From positions 23,331,699-23,395,698 of the forward strand of contig NC_090248.1 in assembly GCF_037325665.1 (NCBI RefSeq): a stretch of DNA of 64,000 bases, in the 5' to 3' direction. This DNA comes from Littorina saxatilis. Taxonomy: Eukaryota > Mollusca > Gastropoda > Littorinimorpha > Littorinidae. The translations under genes and the position numbers were made by a program. Shown one piece after another: positions 21,414 to 32,945 of this stretch. The number at the start of each line of letters is the position of its first letter. Position 1 is the first letter of the stretch. A model generated the notes under the pieces. That model was not told the DNA's origin. It searched no databases and was given only the letters and a program-made list of their open reading frames with translations.

Positions 21414-21628
21414 TCAATTGACCCCAGAGTACCAGAGATACAGTCCAAACTCTTCAAGATACAAACAAACAATCAGAGCGAATCCTAAATGGCCTATTTA
21501 TGCTTTGCATAAAGGCGGCTATAAAAAGGGGGGAGAGAAGAAACGGATGACAAGTAGAAGAAGAGAGTAAGAACAAGACAGTGAAGCACCCCATCTTTGG
21601 GAATCGGTGAATTGGTGCACAGGGCACA

Positions 21629-21755
21629 CACACACACACACAGCACACACCAATTCACACACACACACACTGACACACACACACACGTGCGCGCGCACAC
21701 ACACTGACGCGCGCGCGCACGCACACACACACACACACACTGAGACACACGGCAC

Positions 21756-21786
<31 letters not shown>

Positions 21787-21856
21787 GACAACCACACGCA
21801 CTCACGCACGAACACATACACACACACACACACACACACCCACACCCACACACACA
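21629..21856 (+). repeat. (CA)n microsatellite, imperfect
   Basis: Long CA-rich tract with GCGC islands. All frames across it are low-complexity products. Confidence 0.95.
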
Positions 21857-22123
21857 GTAGGGCCCGAACGCAAATCAAGAATATAACTGCTCATTTCTTG
21901 GGAAAAAGCACATATAGGTCTTTATATAGATCCGCCATGAAAGCCTATCAGCCCGGTGGTTGACAAACCAATATTGACTAATTAAGTATCACTTGATCAA
22001 GTAACAGCAACACGCCTGTCTGTCACTGTCAGTGCATCAATTTTCCTTTTAAGGTACACTGCACATGATGTATGTACTAGGCGCGTAGAAAAACACTCAC
22101 ATGAGATCAGGCCGCTAAGTATG

Positions 22124-22156
<33 letters not shown>

Positions 22157-22319
22157 TTTTTTTGCGTGAGTGTGTGAGAGAGAAATAGGGAATGATACTG
22201 CAGGGCTTGCTGTGTTGTACCAGATTTACACGAGTTACTTTTTACAACTGAAAATATTGAACTGCAAACGAAAGCGAGCTTTTTAATATTTGAAAAAGCA
22301 TCGAGTGTCAAAGAGTTAG

Positions 22320-22590
22320 AGAACAGGGCACAACCGACGAAATGCCCACATGTACAGCAAATTCAGAATTGGCGAGTCCGAGATGTGCTCCTGCAATGCA
22401 GACATCATGAATGCTGAGCACCTGCCGCACAACTGCCGACTCCATGACGCTCCCAGGCAGGCATCGTGGCCGGAACCAGTACCACTGAGGGTCAAGCTCT
22501 TCGGCGGCCTGGAGGACCTACAGAGGACAGCTGCTTTCGTGCGGGCGATTGGCATCTCCATCTAGTGAACGACGAAGAAGAAGAAGAAGA
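22320..22590 (+). mobile_element. LINE 3' end (I/Nimb-like), 5' truncated
   Basis: An open frame reading TGHNRRNAHMYSKFRIGESE, then a C-S-C ... H ... C zinc-finger-like block and LQRTAAFVRAIGISI, ends in TAG and is followed by a (GAA)n tail. This is the extreme C-terminus of a non-LTR ORF2 with the CxC-x(n)-HxxxxC finger. The clade is suggested by the conserved TGHN...SEMC block and tail type. Nothing upstream of about 22317 belongs to it. Confidence 0.75.
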
Positions 22591-22970
22591 AAGAGTTAGA
22601 GAGAAGGAGAGGCCCATCCGTTATGATTTGTCTCGGTTGAAAGTTATGCAGATTTGATAGCAGCAGATTTTTCCTGCATACGAGTTTCCAAATTGGTTTT
22701 ACAGGACTGACAGCCGGACAAATGCGACGTGACTGCCAGTGAACATCAGTCTTTCTGCAGTTGTGATCAGTACTTAAGCAATGGTGTGATCATGAAAACT
22801 GAAGTCTGTATCACCTTGTTGATTCAGTCTTGATAATTAATCAACGACTGGTTTTAACTAGGATAATATGCGATCGGAACTGACTTGACACATTATACTT
22901 TGCTGCAGTGCAAACTCTAACTTTCGCGAGGGACACCATACGCGTCTGGTCTGGACATTCAACGCAAACA
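22591..22970. other. Spacer, no gene seen
   Basis: Nothing was recognised between the LINE tail and the AAC microsatellite. Confidence 0.4.
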
Positions 22971-22971
22971 A

Positions 22972-23060
22972 CAACCGTGAACAACAACGAACAACAACGA
23001 CAACAACAACAACAACAACTATGACAACAACGACAACGACAACGACAACAAAGAAACAAA
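22972..23060 (+). repeat. (AAC)n/(ACG)n microsatellite
   Basis: AACAACGACAAC-type trinucleotides. Confidence 0.9.
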
Positions 23061-23205
23061 GATACAAACAAACACGAAACTGACAAAGGTTAGACCCCCC
23101 CCTTCCACCCACCCACCCACCCCCCCCCCCACCACCCTCACCCTCCGGCCCCTTCCCCACTGGTTCCTACGCGACTCTATGTACATCTGTCAGCAGTTCA
23201 GTCAT

Positions 23206-23254
23206 ACGCGATATAACCTTCGTGGTTGAAAACGACGTTAAACACCAGTTCAGT
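23206..23254 (+). mobile_element. SINE/retroposon 3' tail fragment
   Basis: The words GATATAACCTTCGTGGTT and GAAAACGACGTTAAACACCA also occur at 46055-46105, where they are followed by AATAAAG and an (AAAG)n tail. It is therefore the 3' end of a retroposed family. Confidence 0.55.
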
Positions 23255-23776
23255 CATACCAACGATTCATGAGATAATACAAGCAAGTCACATGCTGTTC
23301 AAGATACCGTCACCTGTACCATAGACCTATATATAAATATAGGTCCCTGCCTGTACTGACACCGCAGTGAATCGCGTTATCGCTCATTAACAACATCATG
23401 TGAACGCAGTGTTTAATCGGTGAGTGTACTTTTGGTAAAATGTCTCAGTTACTCGAGTATTTTTATGCTGGTATTTTCGCTTACAAAAACAAATTAGTAT
23501 TACAATGTTAACTAACACGTTATTATGGAATTGTCACTCCTCTACTGAGCAGAGATAATGAAGTCTTTAAAACAACCTAACTCAGTGACAGCTCCCATGT
23601 TCTCCGATGAAAGAGAGAGACTGAGAGAGACGATGCCAATGACAATGACAATTCTTTATGATTTAACGAGGGTAATAAATTAAGCAGTGGTCTGCTTTTT
23701 CACATCCAGCCTCCGCCCTAAAGTGGGACTAACTATAAAAAAAAAGAATAACAAAACAATTCTACATTTTGGCTAC

Positions 23777-23779
<3 letters not shown>
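23255..23779. other. Spacer, nothing recognised
   Basis: No gene, RNA or repeat was identified. Confidence 0.4.

Positions 23780-23858
<79 letters not shown>
23780..23858 (+). repeat. (GA)n microsatellite
   Basis: Pure AG dinucleotides over about 80 bp. Confidence 0.97.
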
Positions 23859-23860
<2 letters not shown>

Positions 23861-24265
23861 CTAAAAATAGCCCAGAGGTGCGGAAGAACAGATGCACCCA
23901 AGAAGCTGTGTAGCCCAGTCATTGCCATTGGTGTATCAGCGATTTCTTCGGTCTTCGAAAACTTACTGTATGCCACCGTGAAGCTGGTCTCTCTCAGTTC
24001 GTCATCTTTTCACAGTAACATCAGAAGCTGCTCCTTCTTTTCTACTCTAATCCAGGTAAGTTCTGGGGGTTAAAGCAAGTTTAAAACACACTCAAACCTT
24101 GTGTAAAGAGGGACCGGTGCCCAGAAATTGACTCAGAGAACAGGGCAACGTGTATTGGCCTGTGTGTGTATTTGGCACAGATGTTGTGATGTCTGCGAGT
24201 CAGTCTGGAATGCCAGGACTGAGAATAAGGTCGGTGCCAAAGCGGCTGCTGCAAGAATACCATGG

Positions 24266-24870
24266 CTTGAGGCTACTGTTTTCTACTCCTCGCTCAGATG
24301 AAATAACAGTCACTTAGTCATGTACATCTGATCATGGTGATATTAGCTGTTTGGTTTGAAGCTACTGTTTTCTGCTTTTCGTTCAGATGAAATAACAGTT
24401 ACCGGTCATGTAAATCTGATCATGGTGATACATGTATAACAGTATTAGCTGTTTGATTTGAGGCTACTGTTTTCTGCTTCTAGCTCAGATGAAATAAGAG
24501 TCACCAGTCATGTAAATCTGATCATGGTGATACATGTATTAGCTGTTTGATTTGAAGCTATTGTTTTCTGCTTCTAGCTCAGATGAAATAAGAGTCACCA
24601 GTCATGTTAATCTGATCATCGTGATATTAGCCTACTGTCTTTGTAAAGGAATGTGTTAAAATATGGGTGTGGTGTCAAAATCTTAAACTGACGTTCTCGA
24701 CTGTTTTCTGCTTCTCGCTCATGTGAAATTATGACAGTCAACTTTGATAGTCAGTGCACATCTGATCATGATGATATTAGCTGGGCTGTCTTTGTAAAGG
24801 AAGGTGTTAAACCCATTGGTGTTGTGTCAGAATCTCAAACTGACCCTACTGTTTTCGTTTCAGTATAAGT
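24266..24870 (+). repeat. ~95-bp tandem repeat, five to six copies
   Basis: The block CTACTGTTTTCTGCTTCTAG, then CTCAGATGAAATAAGAGTCA, then TGATCATGGTGATA recurs at about 24269, 24360, 24462, 24556 and 24698. The spacing is 90-140 bp. A fading last copy starts at 24847 beside the SINE. Confidence 0.85.
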
Positions 24871-24890
24871 TCGAGTCTGTCGCTTTACAT

Positions 24891-25294
24891 ATTAATTTCT
24901 GACGTGTGAGATGGATTTTTTTTACACAATTATGACAATATATCACGCATTCACATTGGCCAGTAAATCTCAAGCCATTACGGCGAATATTTACCTTTCA
25001 CGGCCTATTATTCCAAGTCACACGGGTATTTGGTGGACATTTTTTTTTATCTATGCCTATACATTTTTGCCAGGAAAGACCCTTTTGTCAATCGTGGGAT
25101 CTTTAACGTGCACACCCCAATGTAGTGTACACGAAGGGACCTCGGTTTTTCGTCTCATCCGAAAGACTAGCACTTGAACCCACCACCTGGGCTAGGAAAG
25201 GGGGAAGAAAATTGCTAACGCCCTGACCCAGGGTCGAACTCGCAACCTCTCGCTTCCGAGGCAAGTGCACTTTACCACTCGGCCACCCTTTGGG
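24891..25294 (-). mobile_element. tRNA-derived SINE, family S1, copy with head
   Basis: On the - strand it starts with a tRNA-like head. The A box is TGGCCGAGTGG, then AAAGTGCACTTGCCTCGGAA, and the B box is GAGTTCGACCC. The body holds TCTTTCGGATGAGACGAAAA and AAAGATCCCACGATTGAC. The body is shared with 58694-59030. The 3' simple tail of the family (GGCGATTAATAAATGTCC plus ATT repeats) is missing here. Confidence 0.8.
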
Positions 25295-25569
25295 TACTAT
25301 CATCATAATGGCTCTATCATCATTTTGATATTACTGTCGAAACGCTGAGACCAATACCAAAAGATATCATCACACAGTCCGTCAATGTTAGCTATATATT
25401 GCTATTTCTCTGGACATTTTGAATTTGTTTCAGGTTTGGCTGTTCCATATCCCTTCCTCTGATTATTATGTCTTTATGTTCACCCCTTTTCTTGTACTTT
25501 CCAGCATTTCCAAATATCTTTTCTTTCAAAAAGTAATTAGTCACTTGCTCAACTAAATTCTGGGATAAT
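25295..25569. other. Spacer between SINE and LINE
   Basis: No feature was recognised. Confidence 0.4.
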
Positions 25570-25652
25570 TACATCTTTTTTTCTTCTTTTTTTTTTTTTT
25601 TTTACCTTATCAGTAAACTAATATGTTTAAATAAATAAATACATAAAAGTAA
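25570..25652 (-). other. LINE 3' UTR and poly(A) tail
   Basis: After the ORF2 stop, about 50 AT-rich bases lead into a run of A on the - strand (25587-25603) with further A-rich sequence. The short 3' UTR and poly(A) end fit an L1/Tx1-type element. Confidence 0.75.
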
Positions 25653-28600
25653 TCATAACATAAATTTATTCCTAATGTTCAGCTCAGTTTCCAATAATAC
25701 ACCCAAATCTAACTTTTTCCCATATCTAAATTTTCCAATGGTCATTTTGGTAATTAAAATACAATAATTCACAAAGTAAATATAATCACTTTTCAAACTT
25801 TCCCTAAAATAACCCAAAAATACATTTTCTTCATTCAAAATGATGGCAACATGTATTTTCTTATACACAAAATCTTTACATATTTTCCAACCCTTCATCA
25901 CCTCTTGGCAACTAAAAAAGAAATGTTCAAGGGTGTCTAATTCATTACAAACTTCACACTTATTCGATGTTCGTAATCCCATTTTGTTTAATAAAATATT
26001 GGTTGGATATATTCTATGTAATAGTTTCCAGTGCAGCAGACGTAATCTTTCTTCTTTTGTGCTGTTAACGGCCAGTAACCAGTTTCTCTTATCCAAATCT
26101 ACATTATGTTTTCGTTTCCAAAAATCACAGGCACTCGGAATCTGGACATCAAGATCAACTAAACATTTTCTAATAAACTTTGCTGTTATATTACCACCGT
26201 TAACAATGAAATCCTGCAATGTAAAATATTGATATGGTAATGTGTCTGTACGTCTGGATTTAAGTGCTGTGCATAATGCATTGTATTCAAACTGTCTGGA
26301 TGGTTTATAACCCACTTTTTGACATAAATCTTCAAAAGAAATAATAATACCATTTTCATTCATAACATCCTTTACAAATGAGATATTATGTTTTATAAAA
26401 TCTTTAAAAAATAGGCATTTATGTTTAAATTGAATATTCATATTGTTCCAAATGCATTGGTCCTTTAATATTACTGGTGTAAAATCATACTTTTCACAGA
26501 AAACACTTTTATTGTCAAGCCAAGTCAATAACACTTGTTTCCAAAACAATGATCTGCAAATATTGAGGCCATTTATCGTTTTCGAAGATGCATTTGAGTC
26601 AAAGCACGATAAACCAATGCCCAGACATGACAGACAATATCTTGGAATAACAGACCAATACTTTTGTGTGGAGTTTTGCAAATTAACAAGCCAGGAAATC
26701 ATAAATGAGTTGTGCATATCTACTACGTTTATCATATTCAAACCACCATAATCTTTTTCTTTACACATAACTGTTCGTCTTACTTTTTCAAATGCGCGCG
26801 TATTTGAATACTTTTTCTTCCAAATAAACCTAAACAAAATGGAATTAATACGATGTAGAACATGATGAGGTACTGCCAGAGACTGGAAAATATAAACGAA
26901 TTGAGATATAAGAAAGGTTTTAACAATACAAATTTTACCTTGTATACTTAAATTTCTCTTTGACCAATTGGCGATTATTTGTTGTATTCGTTGAATTTTC
27001 TTTGACCAGTTTTCCTCTAAAGACGATGCGGGTATATTGTTTGAAAAAATAATTCCAACAATTTTTACTTTACATTTCCATTTAAGACCAAAATACTGAT
27101 CTGTACACAACTTTTTGGACCCTATCCACATGGCTTCCGTTTTGTTAACATTCACTTCCAAGTTTGAAAAACGTTTAAATATATTCAAAATGTATAACGC
27201 CCTTTCTAGATCTATTCTATCATGCAAAAAAAGAGTGACGTCATCAGCATATAATAACAGTTTTAGGACCGTGATGGGTGATACCTCAAAGGGTGACATA
27301 GGCAGATGGATACCCTTAATAGCTTCATCAGAACGAATCTTGATCGCCAACATTTCAAGGGCAATAACAAAAGCCATTGGAGAGAATGGACATCCTTGGC
27401 GAATGCCAGTTTCCACAGGAAAAGGTTCGGATATCCACCCTGTATAATTAATACAACTTTGACTATTGTTCATCAGGACAGAAGCCCATTTTTTAAAATT
27501 ATCACCAAAACCAAATTTATCAAATGCAAACAAAATATAATCTTTGGATATGGAATCAAATGCACGTCGAAAGTCAACTGCTAATAAAACTCCAGGTTTA
27601 TCCATTGTGTTCATAATATCTATGGTATCATCAATGAGTCTAATCATGTTACTTATTTTTCTTCCTTTCATAAAGCCAACTTGATTTTCATGTATAATAT
27701 CACCTATTACAGTGGAAAGTCGCATTGCTAAACATTTCGCAATTATCTTGTAATCTGTATTTGTCAGAGATATTGGTCTCCAATTGCCGAGATCGTCCCT
27801 AGGTAAATCTTTACCTTTATGAATTAAGGTCAGGACTGCTTGTTTTTGAGTGGGCGATAATTCGCCATTAACAAATGATGCTACAAATGAGGCATGAACT
27901 ACATCCCTTATCTTCAACCAAAATACTTTATAAAAACAGGTAGTGAGGCCATCAAGACCTGGGGCTGAATCGTTATTTAATAATTTAAGGGCAATAGTTA
28001 ATTCCTTCGCGGTAATCTCCGAGTCCAATTCACCTTTTTGGTCATTGGAGAGAAATGGTATATTTAAATCTTGTACAAATTCGTTTGCGCTCATCTGGTT
28101 AAATTCCGCGCTTTTTTCATATGAGTCTTTAAAAAATCGTACTTGTTCTTTCATAATCTCTTTCTGTGTATTAAATACCCTCCCGTCCTCTGTCTGCAAA
28201 CGATCCATAATTTTCATGTTAGCTTTACTTTTTTCCAAATTCAAAAAATACTTTGTGTTCTTCTCACCTTCTTCTATGAACTGAACGCGAGAGCGAACTT
28301 GGGCACTCTGGGCTTCTTCCAATGAAAATACCTCAAGCTCTATTTTAATTTTTTCTCTTTTCATTAACAGATTCAGATCTTCTGGATTATTTGCTAAAAG
28401 AATGTCCGTTTCATCCAAAACCTTCTGAAGAGAAAGCTGGGAATTATTTTGTTTTCGCTTTCTTCCTGCTGCATAGGCTGTGCAAAATTCCCGCATTTGA
28501 ATTTTTAATAATTCCCATTTTAAAGAATCACCTAAACATTTATTTTGCAACAAAAATGCATCAATCAAGTTATTCATTAAATCAACAAAACCTATGCCTC

Positions 28601-29360
28601 GCAATAACTGATTATTAAATTTCCAGTAAGAAGGTCCGCGTACTATGTTCACAAACTGAATTTTCAACTCAATTAATCGGTGATCTGAATGTGGTACTGA
28701 GACCATGTCACAAAATAATGTTTTATCAAACAAGCCACCAGAGAGAAGAATATAGTCAAGTCGACGGGCTATGAAAGGGTTCTTCCTGCTCCAGGAGAAC
28801 TCCTTTTCGTCGGCATGAAACAAGCGCCAAACATCATTCAGATCGTTACTATGCAAAACATTTTGAAAATTAACAACATCAGACTTTTTATGTTTTTCAC
28901 CACTCACAATATCTATCTCGTTATTCAAAACACAATTGAAATCCCCACAAATTATTTTCTCACCTTCGAATTCTTCAAAACACGAATTAACTTGTGCCCA
29001 TAATTGACTTTTTTCAAAAGAATTATTAGGAAAATAAATATCCATCAAATAAAGAAAATCATTTTCAAATGTAATTTTTAAACACAAAATTCTGTCTGTT
29101 TTAAATACTAATTCTGCTTTACCACCAAAACTTTTTTTTATGAGAATAATTTGTCCCATGCTCTGACAGGAAACTGAAGAATGAAACACTCTTCCACCCC
29201 ATTCTCTCTCCCACTGATCTTTCACATCGTCCGTAATATATGATTCCTGCAAGCATATCAAATCATATTTTCTTTTTTTTAATAAATCAAATATAGATCT
29301 TCTTTTTCTTTTGTTACGTAATCCTCTTACATTAAGAGAGCATACCGAGATGCTATTCAT
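25653..29360 (-). CDS. LINE ORF2, endonuclease-reverse transcriptase, L1/Tx1 type
   Basis: An uninterrupted protein of 1235 residues. The N-terminal apurinic-like (EEP) endonuclease keeps its active-site positions: N10 in SLNVRGL, E39 in CLQES, D140/N142 in GDFNCV, and SDH at 225-227. The reverse transcriptase follows with SAPGLDGL (465-472), AVDFRRAFD, TGIRQGCPFSP and YADD (704-707). The C-terminal third ends in a CxxC-x(n)-HxxxxC finger in the sequence CEVCNELDTLEHFFFSC. The enzyme would nick target DNA and copy its own RNA from the nick. Endonuclease type, the LLLYADDVTLFL block and the poly(A) tail point to the L1/Tx1 group. No ORF1 is visible upstream on this strand, so the copy may be 5'-truncated just before ORF2. 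An intact ORF implies a recent insertion. Confidence 0.93.
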   Translation of the reverse strand: MNSISVCSLNVRGLRNKRKRRSIFDLLKKRKYDLICLQESYITDDVKDQWEREWGGRVFHSSVSCQSMGQIILIKKSFGGKAELVFKTDRILCLKITFENDFLYLMDIYFPNNSFEKSQLWAQVNSCFEEFEGEKIICGDFNCVLNNEIDIVSGEKHKKSDVVNFQNVLHSNDLNDVWRLFHADEKEFSWSRKNPFIARRLDYILLSGGLFDKTLFCDMVSVPHSDHRLIELKIQFVNIVRGPSYWKFNNQLLRGIGFVDLMNNLIDAFLLQNKCLGDSLKWELLKIQMREFCTAYAAGRKRKQNNSQLSLQKVLDETDILLANNPEDLNLLMKREKIKIELEVFSLEEAQSAQVRSRVQFIEEGEKNTKYFLNLEKSKANMKIMDRLQTEDGRVFNTQKEIMKEQVRFFKDSYEKSAEFNQMSANEFVQDLNIPFLSNDQKGELDSEITAKELTIALKLLNNDSAPGLDGLTTCFYKVFWLKIRDVVHASFVASFVNGELSPTQKQAVLTLIHKGKDLPRDDLGNWRPISLTNTDYKIIAKCLAMRLSTVIGDIIHENQVGFMKGRKISNMIRLIDDTIDIMNTMDKPGVLLAVDFRRAFDSISKDYILFAFDKFGFGDNFKKWASVLMNNSQSCINYTGWISEPFPVETGIRQGCPFSPMAFVIALEMLAIKIRSDEAIKGIHLPMSPFEVSPITVLKLLLYADDVTLFLHDRIDLERALYILNIFKRFSNLEVNVNKTEAMWIGSKKLCTDQYFGLKWKCKVKIVGIIFSNNIPASSLEENWSKKIQRIQQIIANWSKRNLSIQGKICIVKTFLISQFVYIFQSLAVPHHVLHRINSILFRFIWKKKYSNTRAFEKVRRTVMCKEKDYGGLNMINVVDMHNSFMISWLVNLQNSTQKYWSVIPRYCLSCLGIGLSCFDSNASSKTINGLNICRSLFWKQVLLTWLDNKSVFCEKYDFTPVILKDQCIWNNMNIQFKHKCLFFKDFIKHNISFVKDVMNENGIIISFEDLCQKVGYKPSRQFEYNALCTALKSRRTDTLPYQYFTLQDFIVNGGNITAKFIRKCLVDLDVQIPSACDFWKRKHNVDLDKRNWLLAVNSTKEERLRLLHWKLLHRIYPTNILLNKMGLRTSNKCEVCNELDTLEHFFFSCQEVMKGWKICKDFVYKKIHVAIILNEENVFLGYFRESLKSDYIYFVNYCILITKMTIGKFRYGKKLDLGVLLETELNIRNKFML

Positions 29361-29619
29361 TAAACCCGAGTGTAATTAAGTCGCAAAGCCAATTCATAGT
29401 CCTTTACCATCGCCGTCGTCGCGTAGCACGTGAGAGTCACCAGTCAACAGAGAAGTACGGTCAGGGTTCAACACAAAAGACTGCCTAAGCTGTGTGTGTT
29501 GCTGTGTCGGGCCCTGTCGTCTCCGTGTCGCACGTGTTCTCTTTCCCGTCGCTATCGGGTGTTTGTGGCATTGTCAGTCTCGGTTGTTTGCTGCCCTGTT
29601 ATATGTATCTACTAGAATG

Positions 29620-29989
29620 AATACCCGCTTCGCCGGGTAGCCGGCTTCGCCGGGTAGCCGGCTTCGCCGGGAAGAAGTACTTAGAGCCGTACGCCGGCTT
29701 CGCCGGGTCCGAACAATGGACCCGCCAAGCTTAGGTCCCTCCCAGATTCGTGGAATGGGAACAGCACGAAAATGATTCAGTGGCCATAATGCCATTCCTG
29801 ACCATATCGAGTCCCATCCTTGTCGACGAATGTAACCGTGTTAATCACCTTTGGAGGCGAACTCCACTCAAACAGGACTGAGCAAGTTATGGCTTCTAAA
29901 AGGAAGGCCAGTACATAAATTTACACAAAAGCCGCCAGACCACATCACAAACAGAACTGAACAATGCACAGGTGTTGCTCACATAGAGA

Positions 29990-30025
<36 letters not shown>

Positions 30026-30717
30026 CACAGAGAAGCCGTATCTATAGAGAGATAGATGACAGTGTATTTTTCGCGTGGCTAAAAATTGATTCGACCTTTG
30101 CACTTTTACAGTGAGGATAATTTACGGGTCCAATTTACGTTCTGGACACTGCGTTGACCTTCTAAAAATAGTAACAGTAACAGAACGCCGGGAATATCCG
30201 AAGACGCTCCACTCACACTATAGTGCACCATTACGAAGGAAGGGAGGTAAACGCTGAAAACCTGGAGAATATGAGAAGATAAGGAAGAGTTACTTATAAT
30301 GGTGAAATGAACACAAAAACCAAAATCGATTCAGCGCTGCGCGCTGAGAGCACGTGTTGAAATATCTCATCGATGATATTGTGTCCGGGGTGTAGCTGAA
30401 TACGGTGTCCAAATTTGAAAAAGATCCACCGAGAACTTTGGCTTTGGTGTGTCGGTATGGGGGCCCGGGTAGCTGAGGTGGAACCAAAATAGCTGAGGTG
30501 GAACCAAAATCGGTTCAGCGCTGCGCGCTGAGAGCACGTGTTGAAATATCTCATCGATGAGGTTGTGTCCGGGGTCTCTCTGAATAAGCCCACCAAATTT
30601 GAAGCAGATCCATCGAGAACTTTGGCCGTGCATCGCGCACAGACAGACACACACACAGACACACAGACACTAGTCGTCTATATATAAATATATACGACTA
30701 GTGTCTGTGTGTCTGTG

Positions 30718-30750
<33 letters not shown>

Positions 30751-30970
30751 GAGTGTTCGCCATGCACGGCCAAAGTTCTCGATGGATCTGCTTCAAATTT
30801 GGTGGGCATATTCAGGTAGACCCCGGACACAATCTGGTCAATGAAAATGTTCAACACGAGCCGATTTTGGTTTTTCTGTACATCCATTCCCAGTAACTCT
30901 TTCTTATCTTCTCCAGTGTTTTGCGCGTTTATCTCCCTTCCTTCGTACGGTGCGCCGGCCAAGCCGGCGT
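29620..30970. mobile_element. Mosaic of CGCCGGG-type repeats and inverted blocks
   Basis: It opens with GAATACCCGCTTCGCCGGG and several GCCGGCTTCGCCGGGTA units, and closes at GCCGGCCAAGCCGGCGTAC. Between them lie a partial TRIM-like block (29705-30125) and a block repeated in direct orientation (about 30233-30450 and 30485-30660). The same block is then inverted (30715-30965). Marker words are CAGCGCTGCGCGCTGAGAGC and GATCCATCGAGAACTTTGGC. A palindrome ACACAGACACTAGTCGT / ACGACTAGTGTCTGTGT (30661-30710) sits at the turn. No ORF is supported. A sister mosaic lies at 35220-37120. Confidence 0.75.
29705..30125 (-). mobile_element. TRIM-like LTR fossil, partial relative
   Basis: It shares with the two elements at 46.9 and 48.4 kb the internal block (GGGAACAGCACGAAAATG region) and the LTR start TGTAACCG at 29831. 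The LTR part carries a CA microsatellite (29992-30020) and is more diverged. It looks broken and older than the two complete ones. Confidence 0.55.
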
Positions 30971-31937
30971 ACACCCGGAATCGAGTTGTCGGATGAGTCA
31001 GGATAATGGCTCATCGATGATTGACTCACTCTGTCTGGCTCGCTTTGATAATCTCTGCTGATGAAAACATAACAACCAAGGACTCTGTTTAAGGGGTTCA
31101 GCACCACAAGAATAAGAAAATTCTGCGAAAAAACAAATTCCGATTGCAAAGAATCATGCTTCAAGAGATCGTTGTCATATACACTTATTTACCTGTTAAG
31201 GTTTGTCTGAAATGTAAGTGCGTTGAAACTGTGTCAAAGAAACTGAGGTTGTAACAAGAAATTAATATCAACACTCCTCTTATACCTGAAACATGCAACT
31301 TGGAATCGTGTTTGTTGTTCGTGGAAAACGTAACTTCTCTAGAATTGAAGTAATTCGCTCATAACCTTTTTATCTCGACCTCATTCGCGCCAAATTATCA
31401 TACTTGTTTGGCGATAAACAAGTACTAAGGTACTTGTGACTGCATTCAGCGATAACAATATTATCATGTGTAACTGACTGAGCCACATGAGTTTGGTTCT
31501 TATCATGCTTCGTACATTGTGACAGCTATTAGCTCATACTGGTTACAGCCTTGACGGATGGATATTCGTTTATATTACACGCTTACCTAGTATACTTATT
31601 AAATGTTTGATTCATTAAGAAATCAATGGACATGTTTTGTTATTTTGAAGATTTGCGATAGATTTTTTGACACAGATTTAGCTGCAGACTGACTGACTTA
31701 TTTAGATATAGACATCTTTCTTATCTCCAACGAGAGATTCCGTTGTGGTGAATATTACAACATTAAACAACATACAACAAAACATGAGAAAACATAAATC
31801 ATTGGCATTCAATATTCGACGAGAATAATTTCATCATCGAGCGCCAACGGCATAGTCTCATTTGAGGTGATATATGTGAAATATTTGATATTGTTATGTT
31901 TCAGTATGTATGCAACTGCTCTGTTTTCTTTTTCTTT
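30971..31937. other. Spacer, no gene seen
   Basis: Ordinary AT-rich DNA. No exon, RNA or repeat was recognised. Confidence 0.45.
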
Positions 31938-32945
31938 TCCTTTCCTGGAGGGAAGGTGGGTTTTTTCCTGGAGGGAAGGTGTTTTTTTCCTGGAGGGAAG
32001 GTGTGTTTTTCTTGGAGGAAGGTGTTTTTTTTCCTGGAGGGAAGGTGTTTTTTTCCTGGAGGGAAGGTGTGTTTTTCTTGGAGGGAAGATGGTTTTTTCC
32101 TGGAGGGAAGGTGTTTTTTCCTGGAGGGAAGGTGTTTTTTTCCTGGAGGGAAGGTGTTTTTTTTCCTGGAGGGAAGGTGTTTTTTCTTGGAGGGAAGGTG
32201 TTTTTTTCCTGGAGGGAAGGTGTGTTTTTCTTGGAGGAAGGTGTTTTTTTCTGGAGGGAAGGTGTTTTTTTCCTGGAGGGAAGGTGTGTTTTTCTTGGAG
32301 GGAAGGTGTTTTTTTCCTGGAGGGAAGGTGTTTTTTCTTGGAGGGAAGGTGTTTTTTCTTGGAGGGAAGGTGGGTTTTTTCCTGGAGGGAAGGTGGGTTT
32401 TTTCCTGGAGGGAAGGTGGGTTTTTTTCCTGGAGGGAAGGTGTTTTTTTCTTGGAGGGAAGGTGGTTTTTTCCTGGAGGGAAGGTGGGTTTTTTTCCTGG
32501 AGGGAAGGTGTTCTTTTCCTGGAGGGAAGGTGTTTTTTTTCCTGGAGGGAAGGTGTTCTTTTCCTGGAGGGAAGGTGTTTTTTCCTGGAGGGAAGGTGGG
32601 GTTTTTTCCTGGAGGGAAGGTGTTTTTTTCCTGGAGGGAAGGTGTTTTTTTCCTGGAGGGAAGATGTTTTTTTCCTGGAGGGAAGGTGGGTTTTTTTTCC
32701 TGGAGGGAAGGTGTTTTTTTCCTGGAGGGAAGATGTTCTTTTCCTGGAGGGAAGGTGGGGTTTTTTTCTGGAGGGAAGGTGTTTTTTTCCTGGAGGGAAG
32801 GTGTTTTTTCCTGGAGGGAAGGTGTTTTTTTCTTGGAGGGAAGGTGTTTTTTCCTGGAGGGAAGGCGTTTTTTTCCTGGAGGGAAGGTGTTTTTTCCCTG
32901 GAGGGAAGGTGTTTTTTTCTTGGAGGGAAGGTGTTCTTTTCCCCG
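31938..32945 (+). repeat. Minisatellite, ~22-bp unit, about 47 copies
   Basis: The unit is TTTTTTCCTGGAGGGAAGGTG. Variation is mostly in the length of the T-run (5-8), in G-run length after GGTG, and in C/T at TTCCTGG vs TTCTTGG. Long reading frames on both strands are low-complexity products. Confidence 0.97.

Noticed and set aside
21494-21963. Cys/Val- and His/Thr-rich frames
   Set aside because: Translations of a CA/GT microsatellite.
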